From Nitrospira sp. CG24A (lineage in GTDB: Bacteria; Nitrospirota; Nitrospiria; Nitrospirales; Nitrospiraceae), in the NCBI GenBank assembly GCA_002869925.2, contig NEWT02000010.1, forward strand, positions 980-64,979: a stretch of DNA of 64,000 bases, read 5' to 3'. A program made the translations under genes and the position numbers. This document shows positions 7,267 through 14,611 of this stretch, one piece after another (within the stretch, counting starts at the first letter, position 1; each line of letters starts with the position of its first letter). The notes beneath the pieces are model-generated. The model ran no database searches. It was not told the origin of the DNA and was given only the letters and a program-made list of their open reading frames with translations.

Positions 7267-8103
7267 CTACACACGAGACTTCCTTTGGCAGGTGGGACAC
7301 ACAAACGAGCTGCGTTCGCTTTGGAGACGACGAATGACTCGCCCACAGTTGTTGGGACAAAGTTGACCTTCTTTGCCGTACACGAGATGGTGCTGCTTAT
7401 AGTGGCCTTCTGTACCGTCCGGTGCAAAGAAATCCTTGACGCTTGAGCCACCACAGGAAATCGCATCCCGCAACACCGTCTGCATGGTGTCATAGAGTCT
7501 GATAATCGCGACCTTACGCAGCCGACTCACTTCATGGTTCGGATGGAGCTTGGTGCGGAAGAGGACTTCGTTCGCGTAAATATTCCCAATGCCTGCAATC
7601 ACTTGCTGATGCATCAACAGCGGCTTTAGCCGTCCACGCCTGGCTTCCATCAGATTGATAAACTCATCACGCGGTACCGTGAGGGGATCGACTCCGAAAC
7701 GGCGAGCACGGTAACAGTCGAGGCCGGCCTGATCGAGCAGGGATAGCCTCCCGAAACGGCGAGGATTCCAGTAGTGCAGTTCCGATTCACGCCCTCCTGT
7801 GAACGACATGCGGACATGCACATGCTGCGGGTATTTTGTCTGCGTCGCACGGAAGAGCAGGAGACCTGTCATGCCAAGTTCCGCGACGACATACCTGAGT
7901 TCGTTCCCTTTGTGAAACCCGAGTGCGACGCTCTTTCCGTATCGCGCCACCCCTTCCAGGCACGCACCGAGATACCAAGAGAGCGTGGGCAACCCTTCTC
8001 GAACGATATCCGCCCGCCCAACCCAACAATCGTTGAGCTGCGCACCGAGGAGATTGGCCCGTATCTGCCGGGCAACGACCTCGGCTTCCGGCAATTCAGG
8101 CAT
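7267..8103 (-). CDS. mutM: Formamidopyrimidine-DNA glycosylase (Fpg/MutM)
   Basis: 278 residues, normal for Fpg. After Met removal the protein begins PELPEAE, supplying the catalytic N-terminal Pro and Glu. LKPLLMHQQVIAGIGNIYANE is the helix-two-turn-helix, and a C-terminal zinc finger uses C249, C253, C269 and C272. It excises oxidised purines such as 8-oxoguanine and nicks the abasic site. The first Cys pair is C-x3-C (CPNNCG) rather than the usual C-x2-C, a small oddity that may still bind zinc. Stands alone on the minus strand. Confidence 0.96.
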   Translation of the reverse strand: MPELPEAEVVARQIRANLLGAQLNDCWVGRADIVREGLPTLSWYLGACLEGVARYGKSVALGFHKGNELRYVVAELGMTGLLLFRATQTKYPQHVHVRMSFTGGRESELHYWNPRRFGRLSLLDQAGLDCYRARRFGVDPLTVPRDEFINLMEARRGRLKPLLMHQQVIAGIGNIYANEVLFRTKLHPNHEVSRLRKVAIIRLYDTMQTVLRDAISCGGSSVKDFFAPDGTEGHYKQHHLVYGKEGQLCPNNCGRVIRRLQSERSSFVCPTCQRKSRV

Positions 8104-8244
8104 GGAGAAAGGCCCTCAGTAAAGTGGTCGTGTCTGTCCTATACGATTTTGGATTAGGCCACGGGCGACACAAGAAAGGCAATGTGTGAAGAGCAGCTGC
8201 GAGGGAAAACACTTCGACTATGGTTAGGCGCCGGAGTCTGGACG

Positions 8245-8679
8245 TCAAGCGCGCTTCTTCTTGTTCTTCGCGTGCGCCTCGCGAAGAAGACGAACCTGGC
8301 TGATGGCTTTTTCGAGATTTGGAAGAGGCATGGCACCGGGTCGACGCCGCATGACCAACTTCAGGACCTCAGCATACTCCATTCCTTGGACACAACAGAG
8401 GTAGGCCATCACCACCGACACGGATCGGCCCATGCCGGCGCGGCAACAGACCATGACCCGATTGGCGGGCTGGTGCTGCTCAATCCAGCTCACTGCTTGA
8501 TCCAGCAAGAGTGGTTCAGCTTGGGCATACTCCGAAAATGGAATCCTGCCGGAGACCAGCCAATCAGGAGACTCTACCGTATACTCAGCAGCGACGAGGA
8601 GCAGCGCACCGATCTTGACCGGCAGTTCTCTCGCATCATTGATATTCCCGACCAACAGATTCTCAGTGATCAAATGCAT
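8245..8679 (-). CDS. Small dual-specificity protein phosphatase
   Basis: 144 residues, essentially a bare DSP/PTP domain. The P-loop VMVCCRAGMGRSVS gives the C-x5-R signature with C79 as nucleophile and R85 as phosphate binder; the residue before the nucleophile is Cys where most family members have His. No signal peptide or extra domain. It should hydrolyse phosphotyrosine or phosphoserine/threonine, or possibly a non-protein phosphate; the substrate is unknown. A strong promoter placed 9 nt upstream of the ATG suggests a nearly leaderless mRNA. Confidence 0.88.
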   Translation of the reverse strand: MHLITENLLVGNINDARELPVKIGALLLVAAEYTVESPDWLVSGRIPFSEYAQAEPLLLDQAVSWIEQHQPANRVMVCCRAGMGRSVSVVMAYLCCVQGMEYAEVLKLVMRRRPGAMPLPNLEKAISQVRLLREAHAKNKKKRA

Positions 8680-8688
8680 TATGGAACT

Positions 8689-8716
8689 AGTATATGCGGC
8701 ACTCTTGCCAGGTCAA
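8689..8716 (-). promoter_or_regulatory. Sigma-70-like promoter of the phosphatase gene
   Basis: Read on the minus strand: TTGACC, a 16-nt spacer, TATACT. The -10 box ends 9 nt before the ATG at 8679, so transcription should start within about 2-3 nt of the initiation codon. No Shine-Dalgarno sequence is present, consistent with leaderless translation. Confidence 0.65.
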
Positions 8717-8737
8717 GGGAAAACCTGGGCTCTCCCG

Positions 8738-8767
8738 TTGCGATCTCTTCCATATGACCGCTATACT
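8738..8767 (+). promoter_or_regulatory. Sigma-70-like promoter of the zinc-ribbon gene
   Basis: TTGCGA, 18-nt spacer, TATACT, reading away from the phosphatase promoter. The predicted start site is about 35 nt upstream of the ATG at 8810, leaving room for the GGGAG ribosome site seen there. The two promoters form a compact divergent pair. Confidence 0.55.
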
Positions 8768-8809
8768 GCCAATACGATATCGACGACCGCGGCACAGGGA
8801 GCCTGCCAG

Positions 8810-9169
8810 ATGCCAAACCCGACGGTAAAAGAAGTGGAAACCAGACTTGGAACCGTTCAGTGTGCCATTTGCAAGGGATCAAGCTTTGGAATCGATGAAC
8901 GCTCTATGCAGGCAGATGGTGAATGGCGCGGTATTTGTAGAAAATGCTACTATACCTTCCCGATCTACACGGACATGGAGTTTTACCTTCGCACACAACC
9001 AGATATTCCCTATCGCCTTAAAGAAATGTCCTGTCCGACCTGCAATCACAAAGGCGTGGGCCTCAATTTTCGCGCCACAATGTCCGTCAGGGAGTCCATC
9101 TATTTCCTAACCTGTACCTCGTGCCAGAACACATACCCGGAGCAGTCCTCCCTGGAAGCGTTTGAATGA
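8810..9169 (+). CDS. Double zinc-ribbon protein of unknown function
   Basis: 119 residues from ATG at 8810 (GGGAG about 10 nt upstream). Four CxxC pairs are spaced through the protein: CAICKG (~16), CRKCYY (~44), CPTCNH (~74) and CTSCQN (~104). This suggests two four-cysteine zinc ribbons in tandem, with aromatic-rich linkers. No catalytic signature. Such proteins may bind nucleic acid or act as adaptors, but I do not recognise a named family. An upstream in-frame extension overlapping the phosphatase promoter is rejected. Confidence 0.75.
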   Translation: MPNPTVKEVETRLGTVQCAICKGSSFGIDERSMQADGEWRGICRKCYYTFPIYTDMEFYLRTQPDIPYRLKEMSCPTCNHKGVGLNFRATMSVRESIYFLTCTSCQNTYPEQSSLEAFE

Positions 9170-9173
9170 CGCT

Positions 9174-9193
9174 CCCCGCAGCATGCTGCGGGG
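9174..9193. terminator. Perfect 20-bp palindrome after the zinc-ribbon gene
   Basis: CCCCGCAGCATGCTGCGGGG begins 5 nt after the stop codon and is a perfect GC-rich hairpin. No U-tract follows, so it may act as a weak or Rho-assisted terminator, an mRNA 3' stabiliser, or a repeat-family member rather than a classical terminator. Confidence 0.5.
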
Positions 9194-9345
9194 TATTCAG
9201 CAAAATTCTCCGAAGCCGCTACCCTCCTCGCCAAGGCTACGGAGGGTTCTCCTCGCCTTCACCCCCGCAGCAGCCTACTCCGCCAAGTAGTCACTTCAGC
9301 CACGAAAGCTGAAGCTACGGTGTATTCGGCGAAGGAGAATAACTC
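9194..9345. repeat. Mosaic of short GC-rich inverted segments
   Basis: Downstream of the palindrome, the spacer contains a series of related short pieces: GCCAAGGCTACGGAGGG, CTTCAGCCACGAAAGCTGAAG (7-bp arms, 9293-9314 area) and GGCGAAGGAGAATA, with similar GAATTTTGC/TTCTCC pieces on either side. It resembles a nest of small interspersed palindromic repeats. It has no convincing ORF. Confidence 0.45.
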
Positions 9346-9368
9346 CCCTTTTCACCCCCTGCGTGGTG

Positions 9369-9374
9369 TATACT
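9369..9374 (+). promoter_or_regulatory. -10 box just upstream of a small ORF
   Basis: TATACT lies 6 nt before the ATG at 9381, so a transcript would begin at or next to the start codon. No good -35 hexamer is visible at 16-18 nt, and no ribosome site precedes the ATG. Confidence 0.4.
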
Positions 9375-9380
9375 CTTCTC

Positions 9381-9575
9381 ATGAGTGAGACACCAAAAAG
9401 CCAAGCCAAGGCCCCCGAACCTCCCGCTCCAGAGCCAGTGGCCAAGCCGAGAAAAGAAATCCCGCTCATGGCCATCCAAGACGACGGTGACATGATCGCC
9501 GAGGAAATGGCAGAGATGTTCGACGAAGATCGGGTCAGTCACCAGCACGGCAGTGCAGAACCAGAAGCGGATTAG
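9381..9575 (+). CDS. Small acidic, proline-rich protein
   Basis: 64 residues starting MSETPKSQAKAPEPPAPEP. The first half is Pro/Ala/Lys-rich and probably unstructured; the second half is acidic with a possible short helix (DGDMIAEEMAEMFDED). The ATG at 9381 is preferred over one 18 nt upstream because a TATACT box lies between them. No family recognised. It could be a small regulatory or chaperone-like protein; function unknown. Confidence 0.55.
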   Translation: MSETPKSQAKAPEPPAPEPVAKPRKEIPLMAIQDDGDMIAEEMAEMFDEDRVSHQHGSAEPEAD

Positions 9576-9696
9576 TCCTCGCCTCCTCTAACCATCCTCG
9601 GCCATAAGCCTTTCTAGCCTCACGCAGGTGACCACTTCTGCCCTGCTCAGGCACTTCGGCTCAACCGCACTAAGCCTTTCACCTAATTGGCTAAAT

Positions 9697-10914
9697 TCAA
9701 ACAGGACGAACCATCTCAACTGCCGCATCGCTCTCGATTCTTCCCACTGGCGAAACCTTCCCCTCTCGTTCCTTGCGTACAATCCGTTCGATTTGCACGA
9801 TCGCGCCACGATGCCAGCTGTCGACAGCCGCATTGTGAGGAGAAGCTTTCCGGTCCAGCCGACCGACTTCAGGCCGCCCTGTCTCATTGCACAACCAGGC
9901 TCGCTTCTCCCCCTTCAATTCTCGTAGTTCACTCACAACCCGGAAGGTCTGCGGGCCACGCGTCACAATGGTGCGGCCATCTGTGCGCAAGAGCAGATAG
10001 GAAAATTTCAACGCGTCTTTAATGAACCCCACGTCCCGGTCGAGCGCGGCAATCGCAGGAGGCGTCTGCCAGGGTCGCTCCTCATGACACCAATCGTCTG
10101 GATGGTCTAAGGCAGGACAGGCGGCTTCATGCAAGCAGGGGCTGTAGACGGTACACAGGCTCTGCTTGAGCAGATGATTACGCATCTGATGCAATGATCG
10201 GGCTGTCTGCCGTAAAGCCGGTTCAACGATCATGATGGTGCCGTGCGGCGCAAGAAAGGGCAGGAGCTGCGCGACAACCGCAGCCCGCTCTACTGGAGGA
10301 TCGCCCGCTGTCGGAAACAATTCATTGAGGCAGTTCGCGATAATAATGAGGTCGTAGGGCCCGCCCCGCACAATCTGCTTACCAAGATCGCCTTTGAGTG
10401 GATGTTCTAGATTGCCCTCGACACAGCGAAGGCCTGCGTTGGGTATTCCAACCTCATTGCAGTAGGCCTCCCACAATTTCTTCACATCCTGCAAAGAGGC
10501 CTGGGACGCATCAGCAGCCACGACTGATACAGACTTTGCCCGCGCAGGACTCCGATGCCACAACCAATCCAGCAGGGCTAACGATCCAGTCCCTGGGCCA
10601 CAACCGAGATCGAGCACCGCCATCGGACGGTCTGGTATTTCATGACTGCTGTCGTTCGGCAGCTCATCCAGCAGGACTTGGATTTTCGAGAGGTTTACGG
10701 GGAGAAAATACGAGAGATAGGCCGAAGCGTGTGCGGGATCATCCAGGTAACGGGGCGACAGCGATGGGCGTGCGGTTGTGAACAAACGTGAAAGGTTCAC
10801 GACTGCCTGCGCCAGAGCTTCGCCTCGGAGGCCCCTGTCTGGCGATACCTTCGCCAGAACCGTGAGAATCTCCGAAGACAGGCAAGCCGGTTTGTTCTCG
10901 TTGAAGGGTTGCAT
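9697..10914 (-). CDS. Rsm22-family SAM-dependent methyltransferase (METTL17-like)
   Basis: About 405 residues. VLDLGCGPGTGSLALLDW (~residue 97) is the SAM-binding motif I and DLIIIANCLNEL motif IV. Between residues ~245 and 275 there are Cys residues in CTVYSPCLHEAACPAL and DWCHE, the four-Cys arrangement typical of the Rsm22/METTL17 family, whose mitochondrial members bind an iron-sulfur cluster and associate with the small ribosomal subunit. The start is set at the second ATG because a TTGTCC-18-TACACT promoter ends 6 nt before it; the ATG at 10920 would touch the -10 box. Methylation of ribosomal RNA or an assembly role is inferred. Confidence 0.82.
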   Translation of the reverse strand: MQPFNENKPACLSSEILTVLAKVSPDRGLRGEALAQAVVNLSRLFTTARPSLSPRYLDDPAHASAYLSYFLPVNLSKIQVLLDELPNDSSHEIPDRPMAVLDLGCGPGTGSLALLDWLWHRSPARAKSVSVVAADASQASLQDVKKLWEAYCNEVGIPNAGLRCVEGNLEHPLKGDLGKQIVRGGPYDLIIIANCLNELFPTAGDPPVERAAVVAQLLPFLAPHGTIMIVEPALRQTARSLHQMRNHLLKQSLCTVYSPCLHEAACPALDHPDDWCHEERPWQTPPAIAALDRDVGFIKDALKFSYLLLRTDGRTIVTRGPQTFRVVSELRELKGEKRAWLCNETGRPEVGRLDRKASPHNAAVDSWHRGAIVQIERIVRKEREGKVSPVGRIESDAAVEMVRPV

Positions 10915-10920
10915 GGGCAT

Positions 10921-10950
10921 AGTGTAAGCTGATGACGATTAGGAGGACAA
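10921..10950 (-). promoter_or_regulatory. Leaderless-type promoter of the Rsm22 gene
   Basis: On the minus strand TTGTCC, 18-nt spacer, TACACT, ending 6 nt before the ATG at 10914. The -35 region overlaps the ribosome site of the divergent gene at 10953, so the two start regions are physically interlocked. Confidence 0.5.
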
Positions 10951-10952
10951 CC

Positions 10953-11201
10953 ATGACAGACGAAATTTTATTGTCTTACAAGGATGTGGAGCGTTCGATG
11001 GAGCGATTCACCCAACTTCTTCAAAGCCATGTGGACACGATGGGGGCCGTCCCATCCCACAATCCCGATCAAGTTTTTCGCTTATCACAAGGCACCAAAG
11101 CGATGAGGGATAGCGCAATGATCTATCTCTCCTATGCCAAGTACGTTGCCTATGGCATGCCGGAGACTGAAGAGATGGTGCAAGACGAACTGCAAGGATA
11201 G
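10953..11201 (+). CDS. Small helical protein of unknown function
   Basis: 82 residues beginning MTDEILLSYKDVERSMERFT, preceded by AGGAGG at 7-nt spacing, which decides the start. Predicted mostly alpha-helical and amphipathic, no Cys, no membrane segment. It is divergent from the Rsm22 gene and ends before a strong hairpin terminator. I do not recognise a family. Confidence 0.7.
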   Translation: MTDEILLSYKDVERSMERFTQLLQSHVDTMGAVPSHNPDQVFRLSQGTKAMRDSAMIYLSYAKYVAYGMPETEEMVQDELQG

Positions 11202-11282
11202 CCTGGTTTGTTTGATTTCTCTGGTTGATCTGGTGTTCTTGTTCAACCAAACAAACCAAATGAACGAAACACACCATGAAAC

Positions 11283-11319
11283 ACCACGGGCCCATCCGGA
11301 TACCGGATGGGCCCGTGGT
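11283..11319. terminator. Strong bidirectional hairpin terminator
   Basis: 17-bp perfect arms ACCACGGGCCCATCCGG / CCGGATGGGCCCGTGGT around an ATA loop, followed by ATTTCTACTTCT on the plus strand. It separates the plus-strand small gene from the convergent oxidoreductase operon ending at 11341 and could stop both transcripts. Confidence 0.8.
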
Positions 11320-11340
11320 ATTTCTACTTCTATAACCGTT

Positions 11341-12696
11341 CTAGATGCTGCGCATAAAATGGGCGACGTCATCCTGATTGACGGCCCCACCCATAATCGA
11401 AGACTGGGCGACATTGCTGGATTTCTTCCCGGTCAGACCGGACTCCACTTCGTCCACGATCAGCTCCACCGGCATCGATTGACCACCATACACACGCGGC
11501 CCGCCGATGATTTTGGCGTTGGAGTATCCGTAAATCGCAGTGGCCACTTCCTTTGCCAGCCATCCGACATAGTTGAACTCCGGAACGACAATAAGTTTTG
11601 CTTTACCACAAAGCTTCCGTAATTCCTGTGTCGGGAATGGACGGAGTGACCGGACCTTAATCAAACCGATCTTAATACCTTTTTCCGCGCAAATGCGAAC
11701 GGCTTCCCGCGACTGAGCCGCGGCACTCCCTGAGGCAATGATCACCGCCTCGGCATCCTCCACATTCTCAGCCGTGAGCAACCCGCCCATATACTGATTG
11801 ATGTACTTGCGTGACCGTTCGACTGCCGCCCACACTTCTTGCTGCCAGACCGCATGGATGTTGTAGGCCATGAAGTTCGACTTTTGAACCGGAGCGTCAC
11901 GTGATAAACGAGCGGGAGGATTCTCCGCATCGAGTACCGGCACCGCGCCACGCCAGGCTTCACGACCGGGAAGCTTCATGCTGCGGTCCTGCATCCGAAC
12001 GTACCCACGGGCATGGGTCACGAAGAACCCGTCGCAGCAGACACCGACTGGAAGCGTCACATCGTTCTTCTCGCTGATCGCAAACCCCGCCATGATGAAG
12101 TCGTACATGTCCTGTTGATTCTCAGCATGGAAGACGATCATGCCGCAGTTCAATAGATAAGCCACTTCGATATTGTCAGGCTGAATGGCCAAAGGGGCAT
12201 TGACGACGCGGCAGGTAAACATGGCGACAATGGGCAGCCGATGCCCAGGCCAGGACGCGATGCCTTCAAGACCTCTCAGCGTACCGGGACCTGCTGTCGC
12301 CGTAAAACAGCGGACACCGGCTCGAGATCCGCCTGCCATCGCCGCCATGACGCCGACTTCTTCTTCACCGCGATAATACTCTTTCACATACCCTTCGCCG
12401 TAGAGCACGCCGATGAGCTGCATCGTTTCGCTCTGCGGGGTAATGGGATAGGCAATGGCCAGGTCCACATTGGAACGCCGAACGGCTTCTTTCGCCGCTT
12501 CACTGCCCGTAATAAACTCTTTCGTTCTCGGGGCTTCGAGAAACAAGTATTCCGGCGTGACCACCTTCTGCCGTTTCGCTTCGGCATGGGGGTCTTTCCT
12601 TGCACCAGCCGCCTCGACTGGTTTAGGGGCCGCGACACTCGTGATGGGATCGCCCTGGGGGTTTGTCTTCTGTTCTGCTTCGAGTGCTTCGCTCAT
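11341..12696 (-). CDS. 2-oxoacid:ferredoxin oxidoreductase, alpha subunit
   Basis: 451 residues. After a charged ~55-residue N-terminal extension the protein shows the core of POR/OGOR alpha chains: FITGSEAAKEAVRR, AYPITPQSE (substrate/TPP-side motif), GEEEVGVMAAMAGGSRAG and TATAGPGTLRGLEG. C-terminal RSLRPFPTQELRKL completes domain II. With its four partners it would reversibly carboxylate acetyl-CoA or succinyl-CoA using reduced ferredoxin, a key step of the reductive TCA cycle. Pyruvate versus 2-oxoglutarate specificity cannot be told from sequence by eye. Last gene of a five-gene operon; start supported by GAGGTG 7 nt upstream. Confidence 0.92.
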   Translation of the reverse strand: MSEALEAEQKTNPQGDPITSVAAPKPVEAAGARKDPHAEAKRQKVVTPEYLFLEAPRTKEFITGSEAAKEAVRRSNVDLAIAYPITPQSETMQLIGVLYGEGYVKEYYRGEEEVGVMAAMAGGSRAGVRCFTATAGPGTLRGLEGIASWPGHRLPIVAMFTCRVVNAPLAIQPDNIEVAYLLNCGMIVFHAENQQDMYDFIMAGFAISEKNDVTLPVGVCCDGFFVTHARGYVRMQDRSMKLPGREAWRGAVPVLDAENPPARLSRDAPVQKSNFMAYNIHAVWQQEVWAAVERSRKYINQYMGGLLTAENVEDAEAVIIASGSAAAQSREAVRICAEKGIKIGLIKVRSLRPFPTQELRKLCGKAKLIVVPEFNYVGWLAKEVATAIYGYSNAKIIGGPRVYGGQSMPVELIVDEVESGLTGKKSSNVAQSSIMGGAVNQDDVAHFMRSI

Positions 12697-12739
12697 GATG
12701 ACACCTCTTCGCTATATCGCCCGTGCGGTTCGACCCTGC

Positions 12740-13504
12740 TCAGCCTTCACGCTTCATCTGCTCGGCCGAATGGCCGAATGCAGCCGCGCCAGCAACACCC
12801 GCGGCAACGGGCGCAAAGGTGAGGGGATTGGTGTGAGTTTTCCCACCGTGAACTCTTGTTTGTGTGCCGGTAAATCTCACGTTCTCGCCATTTTCCGGCA
12901 ATTTAATGCCCAACTCTTCACGCACCCGCTTGAAAACCTGCGCAGTCTTCCTCAGCTTTATCGTGTCCGAATCGCGAATCGTCAACATCGCATCTTCGTG
13001 CCCCTGCTCCGCACAGATTGCCATGGTGAGACAGTTCGTCCCGGCACGAATCATTTTCAAGGTCAAGTTGGCATAATGACAATGTACACCGATGAAGATA
13101 CAGGCCTCGATCTTATTGCCCCAAATCGTCAAGTTCGGATGGTTTGGATTGATGACCTCTTCCGGATCGATTTTCGGGTACTTCGGGCGATAGTCCGGCA
13201 TGGGGATGATCATGACGTCAGGAATCTGGGCGGCGATTTCCAGAACGGCCTTGGCCTTTTCAATGGCATGCTCGTTCCAGGCCCAGAGCACCAACGGCCC
13301 TGGGAAGATCGTGGCGTTGGGACTGGTCAACATTTTACGGGCCATCTCTTCAATGACCTTGTCCTCATTCTCCTCCAACAAGCCATAGTATAGTCCCTGC
13401 CCTGGGTCAGGCAGCGCGACCCCCAACTGAGCCGCGGACGGAGGATGGAATCCAGCAGGACCAGGAACAATGATGCGTTCTCTTGTATCGGTCGTCGTTG
13501 CCAC
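12740..13504 (-). CDS. 2-oxoacid:ferredoxin oxidoreductase accessory (epsilon-type) subunit
   Basis: 254 residues from a GTG start (GGGAGG upstream). No Fe-S Cys pattern and no TPP motif. Contains PGPAGFHPPSAAQLGVALPD, FPGPLVLWAWNEHAIEKA and an IFIGVHCHYANLTLKMIRAG segment. Proteins of this kind accompany five-subunit 2-oxoacid:ferredoxin oxidoreductases of reductive-TCA bacteria and are often annotated as CO dehydrogenase beta-like. It lies between the ferredoxin-like and alpha subunits. Its mechanistic role is not established to my knowledge; the subunit assignment is by operon position. Confidence 0.75.
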   Translation of the reverse strand: MATTTDTRERIIVPGPAGFHPPSAAQLGVALPDPGQGLYYGLLEENEDKVIEEMARKMLTSPNATIFPGPLVLWAWNEHAIEKAKAVLEIAAQIPDVMIIPMPDYRPKYPKIDPEEVINPNHPNLTIWGNKIEACIFIGVHCHYANLTLKMIRAGTNCLTMAICAEQGHEDAMLTIRDSDTIKLRKTAQVFKRVREELGIKLPENGENVRFTGTQTRVHGGKTHTNPLTFAPVAAGVAGAAAFGHSAEQMKREG

Positions 13505-13516
13505 TCCCGTACCTCC

Positions 13517-13849
13517 CTAATTACCTATTACAATCATTGGATTTGACAGGACTGCAACGGTGGTCTTCTCTTCATACCGAATGTTATCGGTAACAGCAGC
13601 CATCGGTAATTGATCGATCATCGTCATTTTAATGGCATTGTTTTTTGCCAGCGTGTCGCACACCCATACACAGAGCGCACAGCCCTTGCACCGATCCACC
13701 GCGATGTAGGCAGTGCCATACTTGAAGCCCTTATCCGTCCCCATGGTTTCGCTATACTGAATGGTATTCGCTTCAGGACAATATTGCGTACAGAGTTTAC
13801 AGCTCTTCGAGGCACATATCTCGACACTGATATTGGCTACCAGATACAT
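13517..13849 (-). CDS. 2-oxoacid:ferredoxin oxidoreductase, ferredoxin-like delta subunit
   Basis: 110 residues with two ferredoxin Cys motifs: CASKSCKLCTQYCPE (~12-26) and CKGCALCVWVCDT (~54-66). These should bind two [4Fe-4S] clusters that pass electrons between the TPP site and external ferredoxin. The first motif has an extra Cys (CxxxxCxxCxxxC). The C-terminal ~35 residues extend beyond a minimal ferredoxin. AAGGAG sits 5 nt before the ATG. Third gene in the operon. Confidence 0.9.
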   Translation of the reverse strand: MYLVANISVEICASKSCKLCTQYCPEANTIQYSETMGTDKGFKYGTAYIAVDRCKGCALCVWVCDTLAKNNAIKMTMIDQLPMAAVTDNIRYEEKTTVAVLSNPMIVIGN

Positions 13850-13874
13850 GGTACTCCTTCGTGCTAAATCCTAG

Positions 13875-14588
13875 TTAGGCGCTGACGGTCGCGCGGGCTT
13901 CCGACCGTTTGACCGATGTTGCAGCCCAACCGTGATCGACTGCGTAGTTCCAGCCGGCCTGAATCACCGCCACATTTTTATCGATTAGCTCCTGCTTCTT
14001 TTTGAATTTCCGCTCGACGACACTGTCCAAGGCCGCTGTTCCGCCGGAGACGACAAATCCTTTACCAAGAAACCGATCCTTCACCGACTGCTCCAGCGCA
14101 TCAACCGAGGTCAGCCCCGTGATGGCTCCAATGCAACCCATCAAGGCCATGTTCGTCGCGAGGTCCATCCCCGCAACTTCGAGGGACAGTTTGGTGGCAG
14201 GGAAATAATAGAGCTTTGCTCGGCGCTCTTCCAACTCACGCTGCTGATCTCGATGAAGACTCATCGGACCATCGTTGTTGATCAACGCAATCCCATCTTC
14301 CTTCAACCCGAAGTAGAATGGCATCGTATAGGACTTGCCGTGGGTAATCACTTGTGGATGGAAGATAATGATGATGTGCGGAAAGGTAATTTCTCCGATT
14401 TCATAAATCGGTTCGTCCGACACACGGACGTAGCTTTCGACCGGTGCCATCCGTTTTTCCGACCCATAAAATGGGACGATCGTACTTTCACCACCGGCAT
14501 GGATCACTGCGGTGCTCAGAATGTGTGACCCCGTCACGACACCTTGCCCGCCGACCCCTGCCATTCGAATGTTGAAGCGCTTTGCCAT
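13875..14588 (-). CDS. 2-oxoacid:ferredoxin oxidoreductase, gamma subunit
   Basis: 237 residues. The N-terminal RMAGVGGQGVVTGSHILSTA is the family signature of gamma chains, and GSEKRMAPVESYVRVSDEPI follows as expected. The C-terminal ~45 residues form a charged extension ending in a Lys/Arg-rich tail. It packs against alpha and beta in these enzymes. Start has GGAGGGAGG upstream; 24 nt separate it from the beta subunit gene. Confidence 0.92.
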   Translation of the reverse strand: MAKRFNIRMAGVGGQGVVTGSHILSTAVIHAGGESTIVPFYGSEKRMAPVESYVRVSDEPIYEIGEITFPHIIIIFHPQVITHGKSYTMPFYFGLKEDGIALINNDGPMSLHRDQQRELEERRAKLYYFPATKLSLEVAGMDLATNMALMGCIGAITGLTSVDALEQSVKDRFLGKGFVVSGGTAALDSVVERKFKKKQELIDKNVAVIQAGWNYAVDHGWAATSVKRSEARATVSA

Positions 14589-14611
14589 ATCCGAGCCTCC
14601 CTCCGAGTCGT

